Below are positions 31,701-40,457 of a stretch of 64,000 bases of DNA, piece after piece; within the stretch, counting starts at the first letter, position 1, and every line of letters begins with the position of its first letter. Made by a program: the position numbers and the translations under genes. Source of the stretch: Flagellimonas algicola. Its GTDB lineage: Bacteria > Bacteroidota > Bacteroidia > Flavobacteriales > Flavobacteriaceae. Below the pieces are notes generated by a model. That model was not told the DNA's origin, made no database searches, and saw only the letters and a program-made list of their open reading frames with translations. Where the stretch lies: positions 868,001 through 932,000 of the forward strand of contig NZ_VCNI01000002.1 in the NCBI RefSeq assembly GCF_005937185.1, read 5' to 3'.

Positions 31701-34700
31701 ATTTATGTGAAGACCCCATCGATGCAGCTTTAACCGTGGTTACTCCAACACCAATTACCTTTACCTCCACACCAACGGCATGTTATAGTGGAAGCAACGA
31801 TGGAACCATCCAAGTAGATGTTACCGCTGGAAATGGAGATTACCAGTTTAGCCTAAATGGCGGGCCATGGATTACCCCAACACCAGCCAATGCAACAACA
31901 CACACCTTTACTACTTTGGCTGCTGGTAACTATACCATAAATGTTAGGGATGGGTTCGGGTGTACAGGAACCTTGCAAAATATTACCATAAACGATGCCC
32001 TGATAGCCACTGTTGATGTGGTTGATATCAGTACCTGTGCAAATGGTAGTATTACTGTAACTGCATCTGGTGGAGTTCCCAATTTGGAATACGCATTCGT
32101 GCCAACCACCACCAGTCCGACAGGTCTGTTCACCACAACCAACACCTTTACGGTAACAGTCGGCAATGATGGTGACTACGATGTTTATGTTAGGGATAAT
32201 TCGGCTACAGTGCCTTTCTGTGAATTCATGGAAACGGTGACCGTTAACCCAGCAACTCCGCTAACCATTACCAGCACCCCAACCGACCCAGAATGTCATG
32301 ACGGTTTTGGTTCCATTCAAGTTGATATAACTTCAGGAATTGCCCCTTATACTATCCAAATTATTGATTTGGACAATGGCGGTGTGGGCAACGTAACGGA
32401 TACCAATGTGTTGGTAACCAGCAGAACTTATTTCAATTTGCTGTCTGGTGACTATACCATCAATGTTACAGATGCTACAGGATGTTTGGTGACAGATACA
32501 CCCGTAAATATTGCCAATCCTGATGAGTTGACTGCTACGATTTCAGGTGTGACTCCGGCCACATGTACTGGAGATCCCAATGATTTTGGTTTTCAATTTA
32601 CTGCATACCCAACTACTTTGGGCACTATTCAGTTTAGTGATGATGGAGGTGCTACGTGGACTGCAGGTGACAACTCTGTGCCCGGAACCACTGATGTGAT
32701 TACTGGATATAATTCTGGAGATATTGTTAATCCTTCCATGAGAACCGTGGATGGTTTGGGCAATACGGTTTGTCAAACCGATTTCCCTCCATTTTTGATT
32801 CCTTATCCATTGGATGATTTGGATATTACCATTTCGGCCTTGGTCGTAAACTGTAATGAACTTCAGGTTACGGTTCAAGGGTCTGAGGGTGCTCCAGGCT
32901 ATGAATATGCCTATTCTGACGATCCCAACAATTTTAATCCTGGAACCGCTACATGGTTCCCGGGTGACAGTGTGGACAATCTTGGTAATCCTGTGACCGC
33001 AGGTCATGGTAGATACATTTGGACTGGACTAGTGCCTGGACGAACTTATCTATTCTATGTAAGGGATAGTGGTGGATGCGTTAGACAAAGTAATGTGAAC
33101 GTTAATGACTTGATCACAATTCCTTTGGAAATTACTTCCGCCATTACTCCATCTTGTAGCGGAGCCAATAATGGAAGTATTACATATACAGTAACTGATA
33201 ACCAGGCTCCATTTGGAACAGAATTTAGATGGACGGTTTATGATATGACCACAGGTGTTCCTGTTGCGGTGGCCAATAGTGGTGGAAATGTTCCTTATAC
33301 ATCGCCACAAAATGTAACTGTTACTGGTTTGGGCGCAGGAAACTACTTCATTGAGGTAGTTGAGGTTGACGGTGGTTTGGACAGTTGTGTGGGCGCAACC
33401 GAAAATGAACTTTTGGATGAGCTTGATCCTTTGACTGGAACCCCAGTTGTCTTGCAGAACATTAGCTGTGACAACCCCGGTTTAATTCAGGTTCAAAACC
33501 CTCTTGGTGGCGGTGGAACCTACACCTATACGGTAACGGGGCCTGTTCCATTTGTAACTATTACATCTACTTCAGATAATCCAATCGAGATACCGGCCAA
33601 CTCTCCAGCTGGAAACTATCATGTTACTATTGAAGATCAATATGGTTGTTCTACTCCTTTGGGTAACGTTGCCTTGACCTTGACCCCAGACCCAACCATT
33701 GATTCCACCAATGTGGATAACTGTTCTGACCCAGCAACGGTCACTATAAATGCGACAAGTGGTGCTGCGCAGATATTCTATTCTTTGGATGGGGGAACTA
33801 CGTATTTGGATAATGGAGGTATTTTCAACAACGTTGCTGCCGGAACCTACAATATTTCAATTCTAGATAGTAACGGATGTACCGATACTGACTTGGTGAC
33901 CGTGCATCCTGTTTTGGAGGTAGACGTTGCCTTGACCAAATTATTGGATTGTTCCGTTAGCCCGGATGCTGAAATAACTATTGAGGTCCTTGCGGGATCT
34001 GGTGATTATGACTATCAAATTACGGATGGCACTGGTACGGTAGTCGCAAGAACGGCACTTCCATCGAATCCGTTTGTGTTTAGCACAACAACAGTTGAAA
34101 ATTATACAATAACGGTATTCGACAACCTAACATCAACACCTTGTACCAGGGTGTTTAATATCCCGGTTGCTCCAGCTTTGATGCCTTCCTTCAACATTAC
34201 CTCAACGGCAGATGTTAGCTGTAATGGAAATGATGATGGAACCATAGATGTTGCGGCCGTTGATAACGGTACTGGTCCGTTCACTTTTGAAATTATTTCT
34301 GGACCCGGTAGTTCGGCCACCTTCCCATTGGCGCCAACAACTAGCAATGCCACTACGGCATCCTTCACTGGGCTTGAGGGAACTGCAGCTGGAATCACCT
34401 ATACCATAGAAATCACAGCGGCCAATGGGTGTGCCTCAACGCAGACTCAGACCATTACCCAACCGGATGTGTTGTCCAATATAAACACAACTGTGGTAGA
34501 GTTCGGTTGTACAACCGGAAACAATATGAACAACGCCACAATCACTGTTGATACGGCGTCTATAACTGGAGGTAGCGGAAATTATGTGACCTATGAGTTC
34601 ATTGACGATCAGGGAACCGTTCCTACAGGGGATGATGTTGTGGTTCAAGTGGGCCCAAGCAATGTGTACACCGAAACCAATACGGCTGGTGGTAGCTATA

Positions 34701-37700
34701 TCATCAATGTTTATGATGACAATGGTTGTGTTGGAACGGTGACAGAAAACATTGCTCCATTTGATGAACTTGTTTCCGCCAGTATCGCCATAGATGCTGC
34801 CGCAACTTGCTTAGCTGGCGAAGATATTACCATCACCGCCAACGGATCCATAACCAATTCTGGAACAACTCCTGCCAATTATGAGTTCAGGTTGTTGCCT
34901 GCCGGAATTTTCCAAGCCTCAGGAAGTTTCACTGGTTTGGCCGTGGGCACACATAATTTTGAAGTTAGAAATGTGGTTACAGGATGTGTCTTGGCCACTT
35001 CGCATACGGTAGCCGATCCAGAGATATTGGATTTGGTTGTCGTAAGCACCACCAACATTACTTGCTTCGGAGACACCAACGGAGCAGTGGAACTTGATTT
35101 GCAGGATGCATTGGCAGTAACCTATGCAAGTGCCACTACCTACACCTTGTACTACGACATTAACAATACCCCAGGTAATTTGGCAGATGATGTTGTTACC
35201 GCTGGCGGCGATGCCGATGGTAATTTCAACATTACAGGTTTGGCCGCAGGTAATTACTATATTGAAGTGACGGACACCAATCCTCCTGGTTCTGTATGTG
35301 TTTATGCAGAGTCTTTCACAATTGCCGGACCAAGCGTGGGCATTTCCGCCAACACCCAGGTCACAGAAGTTACTTGTGCGCTTAACGACGGTATAATTGA
35401 AGTTATAAATCCAGCCGGAGGTTGGGGAGGCTACACCTATTTCGTTGACTTGGCTTCAAACCCTGCGCCTACCTTCCCTGGTAGTTATCAAGTTTCTCCA
35501 CAGTTCGCTGGCTTGGCCGGTGGTGCTGGAGCAGGAACGGATTATCAGGTTTGGGTTGCTGACGTGAATGGGTGCGAATTCCAATTGCCCAATGTAAATC
35601 TGGTAGACCCACTCCCAATAACCGCGACTTTACAAATCAACCAGGAAAACTGTACTGCACTTCAGGGTGAAATTGAAGTGGTAGGAACAGCTGGAGGACA
35701 GGGAAACAACTACACCTACCAATTAATCAGAAATGGCAGCAATGTAGGTTCGCCTCAAACAAGTCCAATTTTCTCTGGTCTTGGAGAAGGTTCCTACGAA
35801 GTACTTATTGCCGATCAATGGTCGTGTACAACCACGATTGGTCCAGAGGTCTTAATCGAAACCATGTCTGCTACGGCAACAGTGGTTAAACCAATGGATT
35901 GTACGGTAGATCCGGGTGGTCATATCACCATAAATGTAACTGGCGGTTCCGCCAACCTTACGTATGATGTGCTGTTCCCAGATGCAATAACAACAGCAAA
36001 CAATACTACAGGTGTATTTACTGGCCTCACCCAGGCCGGAACATATACTTTCACCATTACTGATGGGGATACAGTAACCCCTTGTACTGTAGTATTGACC
36101 CAGGATTTGGATGCTCCAGTAACACCAATTATTGACGATGTGGTTATGGCCCCAGTGAGCTGTAATGGAGGTTCAGATGGTAGCTTGACCGTGGTTTTGG
36201 ATCCTGCTACGGTGGCAAATCCTGTATATACCTATGAGCTATACGAAATCACAAACTTGGCAGTCCCATACAGGGTAGCACAAGCAAGCAATGTCTTTGA
36301 CAATCTGCCTCAAGGTGATTATAGAGCCCGAGTTATTTCTGGTAGGTCTTGTGATGATTTCTTTGATCAGACTGTTACCGAGCCTACGGTACTAAATGTT
36401 TCTGCTTCGGCTACTGCATTTGTGTGTAACGCAAGCAACGCAGTTAACACCTCAACAATTACCGTAACAGCTTCTGGTGGAACAGGTCCATATCTGTATA
36501 GTATAGATAACGTAAATTTCCAAGCTTCCAACACTTTTGATGTTGTGGATACCGGAGTTGTCCAAAATATTACAGCTTATGTAACCGATGCCAACTCTTG
36601 TGCCCAAACAGCAGTTGTGGCTCCAATTCAGCCTATCAATGTATTCACAGCTGCGGTTACACAAAACATCGGTATTACCTGTGCCAATCCTGAAGAGGTT
36701 TTGGTTACCGTTACGGATGATGGAAATCCAGCTAACACTTATACATTTGAGTTGTTGCCAGTTGGAAACCCAGCGGGTACTTTGACGGCAACTCCAACCA
36801 ATGTAACAGCAACCTTCGAGTTGACACAGCCTGGTAGTTATACATTCAGAATTACGGACAATGCTACAGGCTGTTACGTGGATACGGTTCCTTATGATAT
36901 CGCTCCATACGATACCATTGATGTGGTGGCTACGCCAACGGCGCCTGCCGTTTGTTTTGGTGACACCAACGGTGCGTTGGAAATCAATGTGACCGGATAT
37001 ACTGGAGCTTATGACTATGAAGTTTTCAACTCCGATGGAACCACAACAGGGGTAACAGGATCAGCAAATACAAGTACGAATCCATTGCCAATTGCAGGAT
37101 TCCCAGGAGGTAACTATTATGTGCGTGTTACCCAAACTGCCAATCCATTATGCGTTGAGGATTCCAATACAATAACCATAGCATCTCCAGATATGGCCTT
37201 GGCCGCAACACCAATTGAGGTGGCCAATGTGACCTGTGCCAATAATTTAGGAGAAATAGAAGTGTCACCTACAGGAGGTTTCGCCCCATATGATATCCAA
37301 TTGACCAACACTACTACCGCTCAGGTATACAATGTGTCCAATGTAGTCAGCTTTGTGTTCCAGGGCTTGTCTGCCGGTCTTTTCGATGTAGAAATTACCG
37401 ATACTGCTGGTTGTACAATCAATGAGCCTATTACATTGACACAGCCAACGCCAATTACGGCCGATATAGATGCCACGCCAACCACATTAGTGTGTTACGG
37501 AGATACTAATGCAACTGTAACAGCTATAAACGTATTAAATGGTAGAGGGGTTTATCTGTACGAATTAAACACCTATGACTCAACAGGAACTACTATTGTT
37601 TCAACTACTGGAGCGCAAGGGAATCCGGTTTTCAACAACCTTGGAGCTGGAATCTACAGCATTACTGTTTCTGACGGATGGAGTTGCGATGTAGAGACCG

Positions 37701-39445
37701 TTCAGGTTACCATTTCCGAGCCTGTCGAGGTCATGGCCAATTTGATTCAGCTTTCACAATTGACATGTACTGCCCAAGCACAAATTGAGCTAACGGCTGC
37801 TGGAGGAACAGGGCCTTACGAGTTCAGTTCGGATGGGGTGCTGTATACCAATATGTCTGGAGGAAACACTCATACATTTACCGTTCCCGCTGGTGCATAC
37901 CAATACTACGTTAGGGATGCCTTTGGCTGTGAGGCCATGATTTCAAATCAAGTGACCGTTGATCCTATCATTCCATTGGATGTGGTTATTGATGACAGTG
38001 CAGCGACTATTAACTGTACGGGAGAAGCCTCGGCAACCATAAGGGCCACGGCAATTGGTGGTCTTGGTAACTATTCCTATGAATTATTTACTGATGCAGG
38101 TCTGACGAATTCTGTAGCTGGACCACAAAATGATGGCGAATTCAGCGGATTGATTGCCGGAACATACTTTGTGAACGTAATCAGCATGGATTGTCAGGTA
38201 ACCAGTACGGCTATCAATATTACTGATCCTGCACCCCTACAGATTGACCGACAAGAATCCACGGACGTAACTTGTTCTGGATTGGATGATGGTACAATTA
38301 CGGTAGAAGTATCTGGTGGAACCGGTGAAATTTTCTATGCCATCACCCCTAACTTGGATCAATTTGATACAGAAGGAACTTTCGAAGATTTAGCACCTGG
38401 TATCTATGATGTAATAGCACAAGATAGAAATGGATGTTTCGAAACTTTCCAGTTTGAAATCCTACAACCAGAACCTATCCAGGCTCAGGCCATCAATGTA
38501 ATGCACGAAGTTTGCTTCAACAGTGCTGACGGTTCCTTTGAATTGGACATCACGGGAGGTACTGCTCCTTATTTCTCCAGTTTGAACTCGAATGCCGATA
38601 CGGATTATGTTCAAGATCAAATCTTGTTCCAGAACCTTCCTGCGGGAATGCATGTAGTGTTCGTAAGAGATGCACAAGGTTGTGAAACCAACATTATTGT
38701 AGAAATCAACCCTGGAGTTAACCTTGCCGCAGAAGTTACACCAATTTATGAGTGTGATGGAAATCTGCCAACAAACCGTTTGGATATTGTCTTTGAGGAT
38801 ACCTCCGTCATTTCAGATGTGATGTACGCCATTGATTCCACGGACCCTGCGGATTTACAATTGACATCCGACTTTATGAACATTGCGCCAGGTGATCATT
38901 TCTTGACCATCGCGCATGCGAACGGATGTATCAATACCATCGATTTCAGCATTACTGGATTTGAGCCATTGACCTTGGTGTTGGAGAACAACAACATTAA
39001 TGAAATAACGGCCGTAGCCGAAGGAGGTCTGGAAGACTATACCTTCATTTTTGATGGTGTGGATAATGGAACGGAAAACACTTACATTATCAATAGAACA
39101 GACACCTATACCGTTACGGTTATTGACCAAAACGGATGTGAGGTGACCATGGAAATTTATATGGAATTCATTGATATTGAGGTGCCTGACTTCTTTACTC
39201 CGGATGGTGATGGAATGAACGACAACTGGTTGCCAGACAATCTTGAAGCCTTCCCTAACGTACTAATGATCATTTTTGATCGTTATGGTAGAGAGCTCTA
39301 TCGTATGCGTTATGGCGATGCCGGATGGAACGGAATCTACAATAACAGTGAGCTTCCAACTGGAGATTACTGGTACATCATCAAGCTCCAAGGCGAGAAT
39401 GATGACCGTGAATTGGTTGGACACTTTACCCTATATCGAAATTGA
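25706..39445 (+). CDS. sprB: SprB-type giant gliding adhesin with about 42 repeat modules
   Basis: A 4579-residue cell-surface adhesin. Signal peptide 1-25 (ending NAAAQ), a unique N-terminal region (about 26-390) with IYWAGLYWAGNY, and a DUF11-like domain (about 391-493). From residue 771 to about 4420 there are about 42 SprB modules of 80-95 residues, each opening with a cysteine and closing near D-x-N-G-C. Examples are VSCFGGSDGTISL and PVSCNGGSDGSL. The end, VPDFFTPDGDGMNDNW (about 4493 on), is a T9SS type B sorting domain that directs export and attachment. SprB in F. johnsoniae moves along the cell surface to drive gliding. It is shorter than the F. johnsoniae protein (about 6500 residues). 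Confidence 0.85.
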   Translation: MTNRFYKVLLGVLCLVGIGFNAAAQEVPFTPRLNDGGNTYLNIKGDYTFLSNSVMNSVSNGHDVNTPYNGNGSNNSLHVEYVDIDSDPSTFNSSSSTLALPACSQIYWAGLYWAGNYDVERDGDHRSRYESGYTDDPNHYDVTQVKLRVPGSATYIDLQADTAADPVGEEDDIIVNGYNILPNDPYVCYKNVTNILQGLADPTGDYFVGNVRGTRGATTYGCAGWTLVVIYENPTLPGKYLSVFDGYEGITTQSGNSTADITVAGFNTIPVGPVNARIGVSTLEGETSLSGDTFGIVSNSSATFTDISDSANPNNNFFNSTISEDGANVTTRNVSSTNAIGFDSDVFDLNNPGNSIIDNGDTSATLRLGTSGDWFASFLVTFAVEIIEPTIVLEKKVEDIGGNDITGLGVNLGQYLDYVLSFVNTGNDDATNYTIRDILPANVTLDETTVTVPAGVTYTYDDVTREVVFSIPDNLVEEGDPVSEIRMRVQVAENCFDFIDACTDIIENLAYSTYEGVINANQISDDPSVSDFDDCGFTTPGATNFLLDDLSACNFTRTVELCGADVLLDAGDNFDAYIWYLDENGNSLIDAGDTVINDGDPDGDPSTFLVDAPGTYMVDKQVADPCKDFAEIIIVELFSAGSGLTNPITTLINDTSNTVDGEIVICPNDGAELPEVFLCGLNDTELIQVNIPDADSIDWEQLDATSCGASTPDCANTDNSCTWNSVGTGNDFLAADAGQYRLVVNYQNGCFRRFHFNIYKNPLDPQYTSSDIICNTDGNITVTNMPIDYEYRLIDQSTSTVLVPYSSNPSFDITSNGAYMVEMRQQGVTDGCVFVLDNIGILDRDFQVDIETKDTDCNGLGEIEISVLNVEAQYYYEISQGGTIVDTFGPSNDNNYTFLNLNDGVYDVEVTTDDGCLHNEQVTINDVTDLALTAVTTKNIDCTPGVITVTGSGGFPNPNYNYAIWSYNGVDLYASIGDIPGSAYQQANDFTFVNGEEGDYKFVVVDGNNCSFISNTATIVIAPSVVYTTAATDETCFGIEDGTFAVNVTNSNGYSLSYTLTYPDTSTATNTSGLFTGLPQGSYSLDITQTQGAVSCDFTETFTIGGPTSGISGDAVLIQDYTCLQDGIIEAQNVVGGTAPYEYSIDGVNFFSGVGAERFSNLTNGNYAITIRDANNCTFVTNTITFGPLNPPSDLTFSASTPNCPALTSDVTVTVVDGNTPFVFEITAPAPIAATSISGNTADFDGLAPGTYTFRVTDNKGCVYDESFTIDPVSQISVVGNLVSNITCINDTDGEVDFIVSDFNTDYDYSVTGPANFSGTNQTGGTISLTGLDDGTYTIVVTDNLTNCTATTDVAVNAPAAALTLSASEVQPTCITDGNVTLSSTGGWGGNTFVLTNPDTSTFGTNSTGVFNNLTQTGTYSATVTDANGCVVNTTFTLNAAVPPVLAIVPNDTCYDDAVGLTLTANVTSGGDGNYQYSLNGGAAQASNVFAGLTSGTYTIEVRDGNNCTDTASITINPELSVTATASNITACATDTDVNIVAAGGDGNYVYAVVADGVVPTAGDFAATNPVTVTGAGDYDVYVRDNNGAAGFCEASFDINIVQDAPLVITPSFTPVSCFGGSDGTISLVASGGEAPYLYSIDNGTNYQVSGNFINLAQGTYNLRIRDANNCEATGTVTVTEPNQLVAEAQQTQNYTCLQLGQISVGSVTPTTGGSGDFQYNINGGPWTASTTGGHVFTGLTDGTYTIQVRDANEIGCFITLPDVIIAPLPVEPTLTTSVAYNCDGTGDITILPNDPTYSYSLNGGTAQASNVFTGVAVGTHTIDVNYGSDCVTQTAVTGEPGNAFTANITAFSDISCNAGTDGSITFEIENFDAVNGFEYQVNGGGFSAPQTTSPITLNGLAAGAYAIEVRDVLDNTCTITLNQNLSEPASVVTTASITSVLTCTNGGATITASATGGTPAFEYQLEDNIGTILTAYQSSNVFTGLAAGDYIVRARDTNLCEDPIDAALTVVTPTPITFTSTPTACYSGSNDGTIQVDVTAGNGDYQFSLNGGPWITPTPANATTHTFTTLAAGNYTINVRDGFGCTGTLQNITINDALIATVDVVDISTCANGSITVTASGGVPNLEYAFVPTTTSPTGLFTTTNTFTVTVGNDGDYDVYVRDNSATVPFCEFMETVTVNPATPLTITSTPTDPECHDGFGSIQVDITSGIAPYTIQIIDLDNGGVGNVTDTNVLVTSRTYFNLLSGDYTINVTDATGCLVTDTPVNIANPDELTATISGVTPATCTGDPNDFGFQFTAYPTTLGTIQFSDDGGATWTAGDNSVPGTTDVITGYNSGDIVNPSMRTVDGLGNTVCQTDFPPFLIPYPLDDLDITISALVVNCNELQVTVQGSEGAPGYEYAYSDDPNNFNPGTATWFPGDSVDNLGNPVTAGHGRYIWTGLVPGRTYLFYVRDSGGCVRQSNVNVNDLITIPLEITSAITPSCSGANNGSITYTVTDNQAPFGTEFRWTVYDMTTGVPVAVANSGGNVPYTSPQNVTVTGLGAGNYFIEVVEVDGGLDSCVGATENELLDELDPLTGTPVVLQNISCDNPGLIQVQNPLGGGGTYTYTVTGPVPFVTITSTSDNPIEIPANSPAGNYHVTIEDQYGCSTPLGNVALTLTPDPTIDSTNVDNCSDPATVTINATSGAAQIFYSLDGGTTYLDNGGIFNNVAAGTYNISILDSNGCTDTDLVTVHPVLEVDVALTKLLDCSVSPDAEITIEVLAGSGDYDYQITDGTGTVVARTALPSNPFVFSTTTVENYTITVFDNLTSTPCTRVFNIPVAPALMPSFNITSTADVSCNGNDDGTIDVAAVDNGTGPFTFEIISGPGSSATFPLAPTTSNATTASFTGLEGTAAGITYTIEITAANGCASTQTQTITQPDVLSNINTTVVEFGCTTGNNMNNATITVDTASITGGSGNYVTYEFIDDQGTVPTGDDVVVQVGPSNVYTETNTAGGSYIINVYDDNGCVGTVTENIAPFDELVSASIAIDAAATCLAGEDITITANGSITNSGTTPANYEFRLLPAGIFQASGSFTGLAVGTHNFEVRNVVTGCVLATSHTVADPEILDLVVVSTTNITCFGDTNGAVELDLQDALAVTYASATTYTLYYDINNTPGNLADDVVTAGGDADGNFNITGLAAGNYYIEVTDTNPPGSVCVYAESFTIAGPSVGISANTQVTEVTCALNDGIIEVINPAGGWGGYTYFVDLASNPAPTFPGSYQVSPQFAGLAGGAGAGTDYQVWVADVNGCEFQLPNVNLVDPLPITATLQINQENCTALQGEIEVVGTAGGQGNNYTYQLIRNGSNVGSPQTSPIFSGLGEGSYEVLIADQWSCTTTIGPEVLIETMSATATVVKPMDCTVDPGGHITINVTGGSANLTYDVLFPDAITTANNTTGVFTGLTQAGTYTFTITDGDTVTPCTVVLTQDLDAPVTPIIDDVVMAPVSCNGGSDGSLTVVLDPATVANPVYTYELYEITNLAVPYRVAQASNVFDNLPQGDYRARVISGRSCDDFFDQTVTEPTVLNVSASATAFVCNASNAVNTSTITVTASGGTGPYLYSIDNVNFQASNTFDVVDTGVVQNITAYVTDANSCAQTAVVAPIQPINVFTAAVTQNIGITCANPEEVLVTVTDDGNPANTYTFELLPVGNPAGTLTATPTNVTATFELTQPGSYTFRITDNATGCYVDTVPYDIAPYDTIDVVATPTAPAVCFGDTNGALEINVTGYTGAYDYEVFNSDGTTTGVTGSANTSTNPLPIAGFPGGNYYVRVTQTANPLCVEDSNTITIASPDMALAATPIEVANVTCANNLGEIEVSPTGGFAPYDIQLTNTTTAQVYNVSNVVSFVFQGLSAGLFDVEITDTAGCTINEPITLTQPTPITADIDATPTTLVCYGDTNATVTAINVLNGRGVYLYELNTYDSTGTTIVSTTGAQGNPVFNNLGAGIYSITVSDGWSCDVETVQVTISEPVEVMANLIQLSQLTCTAQAQIELTAAGGTGPYEFSSDGVLYTNMSGGNTHTFTVPAGAYQYYVRDAFGCEAMISNQVTVDPIIPLDVVIDDSAATINCTGEASATIRATAIGGLGNYSYELFTDAGLTNSVAGPQNDGEFSGLIAGTYFVNVISMDCQVTSTAINITDPAPLQIDRQESTDVTCSGLDDGTITVEVSGGTGEIFYAITPNLDQFDTEGTFEDLAPGIYDVIAQDRNGCFETFQFEILQPEPIQAQAINVMHEVCFNSADGSFELDITGGTAPYFSSLNSNADTDYVQDQILFQNLPAGMHVVFVRDAQGCETNIIVEINPGVNLAAEVTPIYECDGNLPTNRLDIVFEDTSVISDVMYAIDSTDPADLQLTSDFMNIAPGDHFLTIAHANGCINTIDFSITGFEPLTLVLENNNINEITAVAEGGLEDYTFIFDGVDNGTENTYIINRTDTYTVTVIDQNGCEVTMEIYMEFIDIEVPDFFTPDGDGMNDNWLPDNLEAFPNVLMIIFDRYGRELYRMRYGDAGWNGIYNNSELPTGDYWYIIKLQGENDDRELVGHFTLYRN
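28810..38510 (+). repeat. Seven-module higher-order repeat inside sprB
   Basis: By eye the SprB modules fall into blocks of seven. Block starts (opening cysteine) fall near 28810, 30557, 32292 (partial, three modules), 33150, 35062, 36951 and 38511, i.e. 583, 578, 286, 638, 629 and 520 residues apart. Marker segments recur at the same place in each block: GDYDVYVRDN with FCE (near 30435 and 32168), CFGDTNGA (near 35061 and 36950), a D-x-x-T-x-x-x-C-T variant of the module end, and modules opening with an N-C pair. The two longer blocks share ANYEFRLLP and NTYTFELLP. Coordinates are approximate. Confidence 0.65.
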
Positions 39446-39464
39446 TCCTTTAACCTACAGCATC

Positions 39465-40415
39465 ATGTTAAGAAAAAGCATAACCTCAATCTTCATCCTA
39501 CTGCTCTCCCTCGGGGCAGTGGCACAGGAATTGACCATTCCGCAGCTTTCGCAATATATTGCGGACAACCCCTTTCTTATGTCCCCCACCTACGCTGGTA
39601 TTGGGGATCATATCAAGGTTAGACTTAACGGTCTGACGCAATGGGTGGGTATTGAGGATGCCCCAGATACCCAAACTTTGGCTGCAGATGCTAGAATAGG
39701 AAACAGGTCTGGTCTTGGGATGCTTATGTACAATGATAGTAATGGGGAAACCAAGCAGCGAGGAGCTCGGATATCCTTTGCGCACCACTTGACCTTGGAC
39801 AGATACGAGGATGTCTTTTTATCCTTCGGTATTTCGTATAACTTTAACCAGTTTAGGATTGATGTGGAAAACTTTACGGATTTTAATGGTCAACTTCCAA
39901 CCGACGACAAGGCTACCACTAACCACAATTTTGATTTAGGTGTCTTATATCGATTTAGCAAGTTCTACATAAGCTTGAACGCTTCCAATATTTTGCCCAA
40001 GGATTTGGCACAGTTCAATCCTGTTTTTGAACCCAACACCTTGAGAAACTACTACGCCTATGCGGGTTATAGTATTTCCAAAAACAAAAACAGCAAATTG
40101 GAGATTGAACCCTCGGTTTTTTATCAATATTTTGAAAGTGATGGTCGTTCTGTAACTGACCTAAACGCCAAATTCCGTTTTCATGATTTTGAAGATTACT
40201 ATTATGTGGGTGTTACCTATCGTTTTTTGAACGATCAGTTGGGGAAACCTTTGTATATAGCCCCTATTGCTGGTTTGAAAAAAAACAATTTTTACTTTGG
40301 TTATTCCTATCAGGTCATCACCAATGAAATTTTGGGATATAGCACAGGTACCCATGTTGTAACCGTTGGTATGGATCTCTTCCAGGGCATCAGCAATTGT
40401 AGGTGTATGTACTAA
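39465..40415 (+). CDS. sprF: PorP/SprF family T9SS membrane protein
   Basis: A 316-residue outer-membrane barrel of the PorP/SprF family, which in F. johnsoniae is needed to deliver SprB. Signal peptide MLRKSITSIFILLLSLGAVA ends before QELTIPQLSQYIADNPFLMSPTY, the family signature. Strands such as SFGISYNFNQFRIDVE and FDLGVLYRFSKFYISL run to a C-terminal aromatic strand, HVVTVGMDLFQG. The start is ATG 39465; the open frame extends to 39276 but overlaps the end of sprB. It lies 19 bases after the sprB stop. Confidence 0.88.
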   Translation: MLRKSITSIFILLLSLGAVAQELTIPQLSQYIADNPFLMSPTYAGIGDHIKVRLNGLTQWVGIEDAPDTQTLAADARIGNRSGLGMLMYNDSNGETKQRGARISFAHHLTLDRYEDVFLSFGISYNFNQFRIDVENFTDFNGQLPTDDKATTNHNFDLGVLYRFSKFYISLNASNILPKDLAQFNPVFEPNTLRNYYAYAGYSISKNKNSKLEIEPSVFYQYFESDGRSVTDLNAKFRFHDFEDYYYVGVTYRFLNDQLGKPLYIAPIAGLKKNNFYFGYSYQVITNEILGYSTGTHVVTVGMDLFQGISNCRCMY

Positions 40416-40430
40416 TTAAGGGCTTTCGCT

Positions 40431-40438
40431 TATTTTTG
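40431..40438 (+). promoter_or_regulatory. Candidate -7 promoter element for folB
   Basis: TATTTTTG matches TAnnTTTG, 19 bases before the GTG of folB and right after the sprF stop. It gives folB its own start. No -33 TTG at the usual spacing. Confidence 0.4.
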
Positions 40439-40457
40439 TCCCACCAAAGCAAAAATT

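Noticed and set aside
28017..38960. Repeated DNA in sprB considered as a CRISPR or tandem-repeat array
   Set aside because: The repetition is at the protein level with diverged DNA; there are no exact 24-40 base repeats with regular spacers.
39276..39465. Upstream start for sprF at 39276
   Set aside because: It overlaps the end of sprB in a different frame and precedes no signal peptide; ATG 39465 does.
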